This document shows, in pieces, positions 18,191 through 25,665 of a stretch of 47,846 nucleotides of DNA. The notes under the pieces were generated by a model. It saw nothing but the letters and a program-made list of their open reading frames with translations. It was not told where the DNA came from and searched no databases. Made by a program: the position numbers and the translations under genes. Position 1 is the stretch's first letter, and every line of letters begins with the position of its first letter. Origin of the DNA: Maricaulis sp. (GTDB lineage: Bacteria; Pseudomonadota; Alphaproteobacteria; Caulobacterales; Maricaulaceae); contig NZ_JASBRI010000023.1 of NCBI RefSeq assembly GCF_030149515.1, positions 1 to 47,846 of the forward strand, read 5' to 3'.

Positions 18191-18240
18191 AACTTGTCAC
18201 CGCCATGTAGCAAAACCGTCATGAAATTGAACTACGTCAT
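18191..18240 (+). promoter_or_regulatory. Possible weak Pho-box half-sites upstream of the porin
   Basis: Three GTCA-containing heptamers lie in the porin leader: TTGTCAC (18194), CCGTCAT (18216) and ACGTCAT (18234). The first two start 22 bp apart, exactly two 11-bp Pho-box repeats. No complete 18-bp box is present, so this is a weak candidate supported mainly by the phosphate genes on both sides. Confidence 0.3.
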
Positions 18241-18320
18241 TTCGCGAAACGCCGAAACAGTAGCAAAAACTTCATCTGGCGGTCGCCGAATTGAAGCAAT
18301 CAGCCATTAGCGGCTGATGC

Positions 18321-19556
18321 ATGAAACGGCGATCCGACAATTCCGGGATTGCCACAGTGAACCGATTTCTTGCGAGCACGCTCTTGTCCGCCACCGTCCT
18401 TGCCGCCACAACCGGATCCGCCCTCGCAGACGATGGCGGCTGGACGTTTGACGGTCCTTTTCCCGCCTGGTCCGGCCGGGACAGCACCGACAGTTTTGCC
18501 TTCCGCGGCCGTGTCTATATCGATGCCGCCGACATCGAATATGACAGCGCCGGGACGGAAACGGCCTATTCCGGCCGCGAATTCCGCACGGCCCGCCTGG
18601 GCGTGACCGGCTCGGTATCCGGTGTGGGTTATGTCGCCGAGTTCGACTTCGCAGGCGGCAAGATCGCGGCGAACGATGTTTATCTCGGCTTCGATCTGGG
18701 CCGCGCCGATCTCAGGGTCGGCCATATGAAGACGCCGAACGCGCTCGAAGAGCAGACCTCCTCGCGTTACATCACCTTCATGGAACGCGGCACCGGCACT
18801 GACTTGTTCGGCCTCGACCGGCGCGTCGGTGCGGTCCTGTCGCACGGCGGCGAGCGCCATTCGCTCAGCGCCGGTGTGTTCGGCGGCCGCCCCGGCGATC
18901 TGAGCGAGACGGCGGAACTGGACGACACGTCGGCCCTCGCAGCACGAGCAACCTGGGCTCCGGCGGTCGGCGAGGCGCTGACGGTTCATCTCGGCGTTTC
19001 GGTGCGCCATCTCGACTATGGTAGTGCGGGTGTGCGCCTGGGCGTGCGGCCGCAGGCACACATCCCGGCTCGCGTGGTGGCTGCCGACTACCGCGCCGGC
19101 GCGGCTCTCGGCGAGGCGGACAGCTCTGCCTTCCTCGGCGTGGAGGCCGCATTGGTGCGCGGCTCTGTGCATGCGCAGGCCGAATGGATGCGGCTGGAGC
19201 TGGACGGCCCGGCCGGCAATCCGGACTTCACCAGCGGCTATGCCAGTCTGGGCTGGTTCGCCACGGGCGAGACCCGCAGCTATTCAGGCTCATCGGGCAA
19301 GTTCGGCCGCACCCGGCCGGAACGCACCGTGACGGAAGGCGGTACCGGTGCGATCGAGCTCGCGGTGCGCTACGACCGGTCCGACCTGGAGAGCGGCGGC
19401 GCGGGTGTGCTGACCAACTGGACGGCGGGCGTGAACTGGTATCTCGAGGACCATGTGCGCATTATGGCCAACTATATCGCCGGTACGCTGAACGTGGCGG
19501 GCGGCGCGGACATCGACGTTTCCGGACCCCAGCTGCGGCTGCAGTGGGACTTCTGA
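18321..19556 (+). CDS. Phosphate-selective porin, OprO/OprP family
   Basis: Outer-membrane channel of about 411 residues, probably for phosphate or polyphosphate. A signal peptide ends near SALADD (about 35). The mature barrel has alternating strands, including FRGRVYIDAADIEYD, the ARLGVTGSVSGVGYVAEFDF strands and DVYLGFDLGRADLRVGHMKTP, all characteristic of Porin_O_P. The C-terminus ends QLRLQWDF, with a terminal Phe as BAM substrates require. ATG 18321 has no good ribosome site; an in-frame GTG at 18357 would give a shorter signal peptide. The stop is 38 bp from the PstS-like gene, suggesting one transcript. The trimeric Lys/Arg cluster that defines anion selectivity cannot be placed by eye, so substrate specificity is inferred from family and context. 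Confidence 0.85.
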   Translation: MKRRSDNSGIATVNRFLASTLLSATVLAATTGSALADDGGWTFDGPFPAWSGRDSTDSFAFRGRVYIDAADIEYDSAGTETAYSGREFRTARLGVTGSVSGVGYVAEFDFAGGKIAANDVYLGFDLGRADLRVGHMKTPNALEEQTSSRYITFMERGTGTDLFGLDRRVGAVLSHGGERHSLSAGVFGGRPGDLSETAELDDTSALAARATWAPAVGEALTVHLGVSVRHLDYGSAGVRLGVRPQAHIPARVVAADYRAGAALGEADSSAFLGVEAALVRGSVHAQAEWMRLELDGPAGNPDFTSGYASLGWFATGETRSYSGSSGKFGRTRPERTVTEGGTGAIELAVRYDRSDLESGGAGVLTNWTAGVNWYLEDHVRIMANYIAGTLNVAGGADIDVSGPQLRLQWDF

Positions 19557-19594
19557 AGACTCAACAGGAACTCAACGGCAAGGATCCAACACTC

Positions 19595-20650
19595 ATGAAG
19601 ATCAAGACCCAGTTCGCTGCCGCGGCTGCCATTCTGGCCCTGGCGGGTGCTGCCGAAGCACAGCAGCGCGATCAGATTCGCATCGTCGGTTCCTCGACGG
19701 TGTTTCCCTTTTCCACGGCGGCCGCCGAGTCCTTCGGGGCCAAGACGCAATTCTCCACTCCCGTGGTCGAATCGACCGGATCCGGCGGCGGTCTCCGCCT
19801 GTTCTGCGCCGGCGTGGGGACCGAGCACCCCGACATCGCCAACGCGTCGCGCCGCATGAAGGCGTCGGAGTACGAGCTTTGCCAGAGCAATGGCGTGCGC
19901 GAGATCACCGAAGTGCGGATCGGGTTTGACGGCATCGTGGTGGGCTCGGCAAACCGGGCCGCGGAGGATCTGAATCTCACCCTGACCCAGCTCTGGCTGG
20001 CGCTCGCCGCCGAAGTGCCGGCCGACGAGACGTGCAGCGAATTCGTGCCCAATCCGAACGAGCGCTGGTCCGATATCGACCCGTCCTTGCCGCGCCAGCG
20101 CATCGAGGTCTTCGGCCCGCCGCCGACCTCGGGCACGCGCGATGCCTTCGTCGAGCTGGGCATGCAGGCCGGCGCGGCGGGAATCGACTGCATGGCCGCC
20201 TTGCACGAAGCCGATGCCGACCGGTTCGAGAATATCGCCAGCCGCATCCGCGAGGACGGCCGCTGGATCGATGCCGGCGAGAACGACAATGCGATCGTGC
20301 AGACCCTGGTCAATACGCCGGAAGCCTTCGGCGTGTTCGGCTATTCCTTCCTCGACCAGAATTACGACCGTCTCAGCGGTGTCTCCATTGACGGCGTGGC
20401 GCCGGAATTCGACGCTATCTCGGATGGCAGCTATCCGGTATCGCGCTCGCTCTTCTTCTATGTGAAGAACCAGCACGCGGCGATCGTTCCGGGCCTGGCC
20501 GAGTATGTCGACGAGTTCACCTCGGAAGAGGCGTGGGGGGAGTTCGGCTATCTGACCGACCGGGGCCTGATTCCGCTGGCGGAAGATACCCGGCGTGAAA
20601 TCCGCGAGCGCGCGCTCGCGCTGACCGCGATGGACAGGGCGCCGGAATAG
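19595..20650 (+). CDS. pstS: PstS-like periplasmic phosphate-binding protein
   Basis: 351 residues with a signal peptide ending near AEAQQ (about 23). The phosphate-contact segments of the PstS family are present: GSSTVFPFS (about 30-38), ESTGSGGG (about 57-64), a following SRRM loop, GFDGIV and PPTSGTRDAF (about 175-184). Three Cys in the mature protein could form disulfides. No pstC, pstA, pstB or phoU follows; a strong terminator ends the transcript. The protein must therefore work with a permease encoded elsewhere or with the adjacent PhnC/PhnD-PhnE system. The ATG at 19595 starts a proper signal peptide and has only a modest ribosome site (CAAGGA). Confidence 0.88.
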   Translation: MKIKTQFAAAAAILALAGAAEAQQRDQIRIVGSSTVFPFSTAAAESFGAKTQFSTPVVESTGSGGGLRLFCAGVGTEHPDIANASRRMKASEYELCQSNGVREITEVRIGFDGIVVGSANRAAEDLNLTLTQLWLALAAEVPADETCSEFVPNPNERWSDIDPSLPRQRIEVFGPPPTSGTRDAFVELGMQAGAAGIDCMAALHEADADRFENIASRIREDGRWIDAGENDNAIVQTLVNTPEAFGVFGYSFLDQNYDRLSGVSIDGVAPEFDAISDGSYPVSRSLFFYVKNQHAAIVPGLAEYVDEFTSEEAWGEFGYLTDRGLIPLAEDTRREIRERALALTAMDRAPE

Positions 20651-20676
20651 GCGACCGGGACACGCTGGAAAAGAAA

Positions 20677-20706
20677 CGGCGCCGGACTGTTCCGGCGCCG
20701 TTTTTT
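20677..20706 (+). terminator. Rho-independent terminator after pstS-like gene
   Basis: Ten-bp perfect stem CGGCGCCGGA (20677-20686) with TCCGGCGCCG (20691-20700), tetraloop CTGT, then six T (20701-20706). It lies only 8 bp from the stop of the convergent glycosyltransferase gene. Confidence 0.94.
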
Positions 20707-20713
20707 CCTGGGC

Positions 20714-21877
20714 TCAGTACAGCGATTTCTGCCGCCGCAGACGCCGCCAGAACCGCCGCCGCTCCGGTTTGGGGTGCGGGGTGAGGTTCTCCACGAAATC
20801 GATGGCGCACTGTCTCCAGGAGTGTTTTTCGGCATGGGCGCGCGGGGCGGCACGGTCGATTTCCAGACAGTCGAGGCAGGCCTGGCGCAAATCCTCATTG
20901 ATGAAACCGCCGCCGGAACCGGGGATGATGTCCTTGGGGCCGTGCGCCGGGAAGGCCGCCACGGGCGTACCGCAGGCCATGGCTTCCAGGTTCACCAGGC
21001 CGAAGGTGTCGGTCCATGAGGGGAAGACGAAGACATCGGCATCGGCGAAATAGCGAGCCAGCTCCTCGCCGAATTTGGGGCCCGGGAAGACGGCATCGGG
21101 GAATTTGGTCTTGAGTTCCTCGCGCTGCGGACCGTCGCCGACGATGACCTTGGTGCCGGGCAGGTCGAGCTTGAGGAAGGTCTCGATATTCTTTTCCACC
21201 GCGATGCGGCCAACATTGACCCAGATCGGACGTTCCAGTCCGGCATAGACATCGTCCCCGCCCATCAGGCGCTTGTCCGGGTTGAACAGTTCGATATCCA
21301 CGCCGCGCGCCCAGGCGGTGAGATTCTTGAAGCCGCGCGCCGCCAGGTCGTCACGCATGGACGGTGTGGTCACCATGATGCGGCCGGAGGCATTGTGGAA
21401 CCAGCGCATGAAGCCGTAGCCCGCCGACAGCGGGATCACCGGAAAGCGCGCATTCACGTATTCCGGAAACTTGGTGTGGTAGCTGGTGGTGAAGGGCAGG
21501 CGCCATTTCACGCAGATGCGCCGCGCCGCCAGGCCCAGCGGTCCCTCGGTGGCGATATGGATGGCTTCCGGTTCGAAAGCCTTGAAGCGTTCGGCAATAT
21601 CGCGCCGGGCACCCAGGGCCAGCTGGATTTCCGGATAGGTCGGCAAGGGCATCGTCTTGTAGCCCAGGCCGGGATGGATGACCTCGACCTGGTGCCCCAT
21701 GTCGCGGCATTCCGCGACGGTGCGCGAGAGCGTGCGCACGACGCCGTTCATCTGGGGCTCCCAGGCATCGGTGACCAGCATGATGCGCTGCGGGCGCTCG
21801 TCGGCGTCGTCGGTCGTCTTCAGCAGGGTGTCGCTGGACATGTCGTCCTGCTCGAGGGCTTCGGTATCTTGGTTCAT
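20714..21877 (-). CDS. GT4 family glycosyltransferase, possibly glycolipid-forming
   Basis: About 387 residues (375 if the in-frame ATG at 21841 is used). GT-B fold of family GT4: the N-terminal half begins RIMLVTDAWEPQMNGVVRTL, the usual Gly-rich acceptor loop. The C-terminal half has WVNVGRIAVEKNIE (about 237-250), GDGPQREEL, and the E-x7-E motif in SWTDTFGLVNLEAMACGTPVA, where the first Glu position is Asp. A basic C-terminal tail (RRRFWRRLRRQ) could bind membranes. Similar enzymes (SqdX, MgtA, Agt types) make glycolipids, sometimes replacing phospholipids during phosphate limitation. Its position beside phosphate genes fits that idea, but it is convergent and has no clear Pho box, so the role is inference. 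Confidence 0.8.
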   Translation of the reverse strand: MNQDTEALEQDDMSSDTLLKTTDDADERPQRIMLVTDAWEPQMNGVVRTLSRTVAECRDMGHQVEVIHPGLGYKTMPLPTYPEIQLALGARRDIAERFKAFEPEAIHIATEGPLGLAARRICVKWRLPFTTSYHTKFPEYVNARFPVIPLSAGYGFMRWFHNASGRIMVTTPSMRDDLAARGFKNLTAWARGVDIELFNPDKRLMGGDDVYAGLERPIWVNVGRIAVEKNIETFLKLDLPGTKVIVGDGPQREELKTKFPDAVFPGPKFGEELARYFADADVFVFPSWTDTFGLVNLEAMACGTPVAAFPAHGPKDIIPGSGGGFINEDLRQACLDCLEIDRAAPRAHAEKHSWRQCAIDFVENLTPHPKPERRRFWRRLRRQKSLY

Positions 21878-22253
21878 CTCGATCCGTATCGTGATCTGCC
21901 GCCGGGGTTGCGTTTAGCCGACCCTTACCGGTCTGTCAGCCCGCCAGCATACTGGCGAAATCCCTGGCTTGAAGGCCGGAAAGCGGTTAAGCGCCGCGCA
22001 GCTGCGTTGCGGACAGGATCCGGGCACCGGCAGGGCCTGCCGGTGCGGACGGAATTTCAGGCAAATTATTGTGTGTTTCCGGCCTCCCGTCATCGTTGCT
22101 TGCAATATTTGGGCGAAGTTATAGGGGCTGCGGTGTTTGACGGTTACGTCATATGTTATCGTGAACACTGTTAAACGGAAGACTTGACTTGCCCTGAGTA
22201 AAAGTCGGGACCATTGTCCCTCGCGTTCATTTGCTGAAGTGGGAGTTTCAGTC
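21878..22253. other. Intergenic region between divergent glycosyltransferase and putA
   Basis: 376 bp with no convincing gene. It holds two hairpins (21942-21957 and 22024-22046) and, near putA, an AT-richer stretch (about 22140-22200) where the putA promoter should lie. TTGACT at 22184-22189 looks like a -35 hexamer, but I found no good -10 at the right distance. No complete operator was recognised. Confidence 0.6.
22024..22046. repeat. Perfect 23-bp palindrome
   Basis: GCACCGGCAGG (22024-22034) pairs with CCTGCCGGTGC (22036-22046) around one central base, or as a 9-bp stem with a 5-nt loop. No T tract follows. It may be a bidirectional terminator remnant or a protein site; no other copy was noticed here. 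Confidence 0.5.
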
Positions 22254-25200
22254 ATGAATGTCCAGGCTCGAGAAATCATTCGCTGGGACGATCTGGATTC
22301 GGTGAAATTCGCCGACGAAACCGCCATGGTGAAACGCCTGGCGGATGATACGGGGCTGGACGAAAGCGCCCGCAAGCGTGTCCAGGATGCCGCGATCGAA
22401 CTGGTCAGGACGGCCCGGTCGACGACGCGGGCGCGCGGCCTGATGGACAGTTTCCTGCAGGAATTCGGTCTGTCCAACAGGGAAGGCCTGGCACTGATGT
22501 GTCTGGCCGAGGCGCTGCTGCGCATTCCCGATGCGCCGACGGCCGACCGGCTGATCGCCGAGAAAATTTCCGGCGGGGCCTGGGCCGAGCATATGGGCCG
22601 CTCCGAGAGCTGGCTCGTCAACGCCTCCACGCTGGGCCTGATGCTGACCGGAAACCTGATCGATGTGGATCCGGAAGCCCGCGAAAATCCGGGCGCCTAC
22701 TGGCGCCGGATGACGCAGAAACTGGGCGAGCCGGTGATCCGTGCTGCCACCATGCGGGCGATGGGCATCATGGGCGAGAATTTCGTTCTCGGCCGCAAGA
22801 TCTCCGAAGCCATCAAGCGGGCGAAGAAGGGCGAGGGCGCCCTGTGCTCCTTCGACATGCTGGGCGAGGGCGCACGCACGGCTGCCGATGCCGAGCGCTA
22901 CCATCGCCGTTATCTCGACGCCATCGATGCGGTGGGCAAGGTGCGCGGCGACGGGCCCGTCGAACTGGAGCACGGCGTCTCGGTCAAGCTCTCCGCCCTG
23001 CACCCGAAATATCTCGCCGTGAAGGAAGATCGGGTGATGGCCGAACTCTATCCCAGGGTTCTCGAACAGGCGAAAAAGGCGAAGGGCTATGATATCGGCT
23101 TCTGCCTCGATGCCGAGGAGGCCGACCGTCTGGTCGTGTCGCTGAAAATCCTCGACAGGCTGGCCCGTGAGCCCGAGCTGGAAGGCTGGCAGGGGCTGGG
23201 CCTGGCGGTGCAGGCCTATCAGAAGCGCGCGCGGCCCGCGATCGAACGTCTGGTCGATCTGGGCCGGCAGACGGGGCACCGTTTCCTCGTACGGCTGGTG
23301 AAGGGCGCCTACTGGGATACCGAGATCAAGTTTTCCCACCAGATGGGCTGGGAGGATTTCCCGGTCTGGACTACCAAGCCGGCGACCGATCTCAACTATC
23401 TCGTCTGCGCCCGCATCATGCTCGGCGCGCCGGACGCGATCTATTCCCAGTTCGCCACCCACAATGCCCATTCCCTGTGCGCTGTCCGGGAAATGGCGCA
23501 ACAGGCCGGCGTGGAGCATTTCGAGTTCCAGCGCCTGCACGGCATGGGCGAGGCGCTCTACGCGGCGGCGGCCAAGGTTCACGGCCCGCATCCGGTGCGC
23601 GTGTATGCACCCGTGGGCAGCCACGAGGATCTTCTGCCCTATCTGGTCCGGCGCCTGCTGGAGAACGGGGCGAACACGTCCTTTGTTCACTCCTTCCTCG
23701 ATCCGGACGTGCCGGTGGAGGATGTCGCGCGCGGCCCGTTCCGCGATGCCGGCACGATCGACCGCCACGCCCAGATCGCCAAGCCGGGCGACCTTTATGG
23801 CGAGGAACGGTCGAATTCGAGAGGACTCGACCTGGCCCAGGCTTCGGTGCGGACCGGGCTGAAGGCAGAGTTCGAGGCGTTCGAGACGTCCGAGCCGATC
23901 ACGGCAGCCCCGCTGGTCAATGGCAAGCTGATGGACGGTGCTGCGCACCAGATCATGTCGCCGGTCGATGCGGCGGAATATGTCGGCACGGCGGTCGATG
24001 CCTCGGTCGAGGACGTGAATGCCGCCTTCGAGATCGCCCTGGCGGCCCAGCCGGCCTGGGATGCCCGCGGCGGCCGCGAACGCGGTGCGGTGCTGCGGGC
24101 CATGGCCGACGCGCTGGAAGCGGACATGGAGCGGCTCATCGTGCTGATGGCGCGCGAGGCCGGCAAGACGCTGAATGACGGTATCGCCGAAGTGCGCGAA
24201 GCCGTGGATTTCTGCCGCTACTACGCCGCCCAGGCCGAGCGCGAATTCGATTCGGATGTGCGCCTGCCCGGACCCGCCGGCGAGACCAATCATCTCGGCC
24301 TGAAGGGCCGCGGCGTCTTCGTGTGCATCAGCCCGTGGAACTTCCCGCTGGCGATCTTCACCGGCCAGGTTGCCGCCGCCCTGGCGGCGGGCAATGCGGT
24401 GATCGCCAAGCCGGCGGAACAGACCCCGCTGATCGCCTTCGAAGCCGTGCGTCTGTTCCAGAAGGCGGGGCTGCCGCCTTCCGTGCTCCACTTCCTGCCG
24501 GGTACGGGCGAGATCATCGGCGCGGCGCTGACCAACGATCCGCGCACCGCCGGCGTGGCCTTTACCGGCTCCACGGAAGTGGCCCGGGCGATCAACCGCT
24601 CGCTGGCCGCCCGGGAGACCGCGATCGGCACGCTGATCGCCGAGACCGGCGGGCTGAACGGCATGTTTGTCGACACATCCGCCCTGCGCGAGCAGGTGGT
24701 CGACGATGCCATGATGTCGGCCTTCGGCTCGGCCGGCCAGCGCTGTTCGGCCCTGCGCATCATCTTCCTGCCCGAGGATACGGCCGACGAGATGATCGAA
24801 TCCCTTGCCGGGGCCATGGACGAGCTGCAGGTGGGCGATCCGGCCGATCCGGCAACCGATGTCGGTCCGGTAATCGACAACGAGGCGCGCGAGCTCCTGC
24901 TGCGCCACATGGAGCGCATGGAAGCCGGCGCAAATGTGATCAAGCAGATCGATGTCGGTGAACTGGCGGATCAGGGCTTCTTCTTCGGGCCGGCGCTCGT
25001 GGAATTGCCCACACTCGACATGATGGACCGGGAAGTCTTCGGGCCGATACTTCATGTTGTGCGCTACAATCGCCGTGACGTGTCCTCGATCGCGCGCCAG
25101 CTGGCCGCGAAAGGATATGGCCTCACCCTGGGCATTCACTCCCGTCTTGCATCTTTCCACAGGCAAATTCAGTCCATCGTTCCGGCAGGCAATATCTATG

Positions 25201-25379
25201 TGAACCGGAACATGGTCGGCGCGGTTGTCGGGGTTCAGCCTTTCGGCGGCGAAGGCCTGTCAGGCACGGGGCCCAAGGCCGGCGGACCGCACTATCTGCA
25301 CCGGTTCGCGGGAGAAAGAACGGTGACAATCAACATCGCCGCCCAGGGCGGGGACCCGGAATTGCTGAACCTGTCCTGA
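22254..25379 (+). CDS. putA: Bifunctional proline dehydrogenase / L-glutamate-gamma-semialdehyde dehydrogenase (PutA)
   Basis: Oxidises proline to glutamate in two steps, passing electrons to FAD/quinone and NAD. 1041 residues. The proline dehydrogenase barrel (about 180-480) shows RLVKGAYWDTEIK, FATHNAHS and FEFQRLHGMGEALY. The aldehyde dehydrogenase part (about 570-1030) shows ISPWNFPLAIFTG, IAETGGLNG with the general-base Glu, and the catalytic Cys in GSAGQRCSALR. The usual ETGGQN is ETGGLN here. E. coli PutA (about 1320 residues) carries an N-terminal ribbon-helix-helix repressor domain and a C-terminal extension; both are absent, so this is a compact PutA that cannot repress its own gene. 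ATG 22254 has GGGAG eight bases upstream. A hairpin follows the stop. Confidence 0.96.
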   Translation: MNVQAREIIRWDDLDSVKFADETAMVKRLADDTGLDESARKRVQDAAIELVRTARSTTRARGLMDSFLQEFGLSNREGLALMCLAEALLRIPDAPTADRLIAEKISGGAWAEHMGRSESWLVNASTLGLMLTGNLIDVDPEARENPGAYWRRMTQKLGEPVIRAATMRAMGIMGENFVLGRKISEAIKRAKKGEGALCSFDMLGEGARTAADAERYHRRYLDAIDAVGKVRGDGPVELEHGVSVKLSALHPKYLAVKEDRVMAELYPRVLEQAKKAKGYDIGFCLDAEEADRLVVSLKILDRLAREPELEGWQGLGLAVQAYQKRARPAIERLVDLGRQTGHRFLVRLVKGAYWDTEIKFSHQMGWEDFPVWTTKPATDLNYLVCARIMLGAPDAIYSQFATHNAHSLCAVREMAQQAGVEHFEFQRLHGMGEALYAAAAKVHGPHPVRVYAPVGSHEDLLPYLVRRLLENGANTSFVHSFLDPDVPVEDVARGPFRDAGTIDRHAQIAKPGDLYGEERSNSRGLDLAQASVRTGLKAEFEAFETSEPITAAPLVNGKLMDGAAHQIMSPVDAAEYVGTAVDASVEDVNAAFEIALAAQPAWDARGGRERGAVLRAMADALEADMERLIVLMAREAGKTLNDGIAEVREAVDFCRYYAAQAEREFDSDVRLPGPAGETNHLGLKGRGVFVCISPWNFPLAIFTGQVAAALAAGNAVIAKPAEQTPLIAFEAVRLFQKAGLPPSVLHFLPGTGEIIGAALTNDPRTAGVAFTGSTEVARAINRSLAARETAIGTLIAETGGLNGMFVDTSALREQVVDDAMMSAFGSAGQRCSALRIIFLPEDTADEMIESLAGAMDELQVGDPADPATDVGPVIDNEARELLLRHMERMEAGANVIKQIDVGELADQGFFFGPALVELPTLDMMDREVFGPILHVVRYNRRDVSSIARQLAAKGYGLTLGIHSRLASFHRQIQSIVPAGNIYVNRNMVGAVVGVQPFGGEGLSGTGPKAGGPHYLHRFAGERTVTINIAAQGGDPELLNLS

Positions 25380-25409
25380 TCCCCTGTCTTGGCGGTATTC
25401 AACCCCGTT

Positions 25410-25452
25410 GCGGCCCCGTCTCACCCGGTTTAACGAAGGGTGACGGGGCCGC
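25410..25452 (+). terminator. Long GC hairpin after putA
   Basis: GCGGCCCCGTCTCACCC (25410-25426) pairs with GGGTGACGGGGCCGC (25438-25452), apart from a 2-nt bulge, around an 11-nt loop. There is no T run after it. It is a probable transcription end or a strong mRNA 3' structure for putA. Confidence 0.65.
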
Positions 25453-25528
25453 TTCGCGATTCAGGCTTTGTTAACCAAAAAATCCGCTCAAAGACCATTC
25501 TGGGCGTTGACCCGCTCTTCACCTTAAT

Positions 25529-25575
25529 CCACTATATGTTGGGTCGGCTGGAGACGGCGACACATTATACAGAGT
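25529..25575 (+). promoter_or_regulatory. Tandem NrdR boxes upstream of nrdA
   Basis: CCACTATATGTTGGGT (25529-25544) and ACACATTATACAGAGT (25560-25575) each match about 13 of 16 positions of the NrdR consensus ACACWATATWTWGTGT. Their starts are 31 bp apart, the three-helical-turn spacing known for NrdR box pairs. A -35-like TTGACC (25507-25512) with 17 bp to CACTAT (25530-25535) would place the first box on the -10, fitting repression. Confidence 0.75.
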
Positions 25576-25609
25576 TTCTTTTGACCTTTGGGTTGGTTCG
25601 GTGCGCGGG

Positions 25610-25630
25610 TGCAAATCCCGCGCAGCAGGG
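25610..25630 (+). other. Hairpin in the nrdA leader RNA
   Basis: GCGCGGG pairs with CCCGCGC around a TGCAAAT loop, about 40 nt before the nrdA start. The sequence around it recalls a fragment of a cobalamin-riboswitch core, but the defining B12 box is missing, so no riboswitch is claimed. It may be a simple 5' stabilising hairpin. Confidence 0.4.
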
Positions 25631-25665
25631 AAGTTTTGCCTCGGGCTTGGGGAGTAGATGCCATC

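Noticed and set aside
20714..21877. Assigning the glycosyltransferase to the Pho regulon
   Set aside because: Its own upstream region (21878-22000) has no Pho box in the right orientation; only location supports the idea, so it is left as a low-weight inference.
22248..25166. A 972-codon open frame on the minus strand opposite putA
   Set aside because: Same reason: it mirrors putA in the complementary frame, has no recognisable motif, no ribosome site and no conserved start.
25580..25665. Cobalamin riboswitch in the nrdA leader
   Set aside because: Only a GGTGCAAATCC-like string is shared; the B12 box and the surrounding core are missing, and the hairpin is a simple GC stem.
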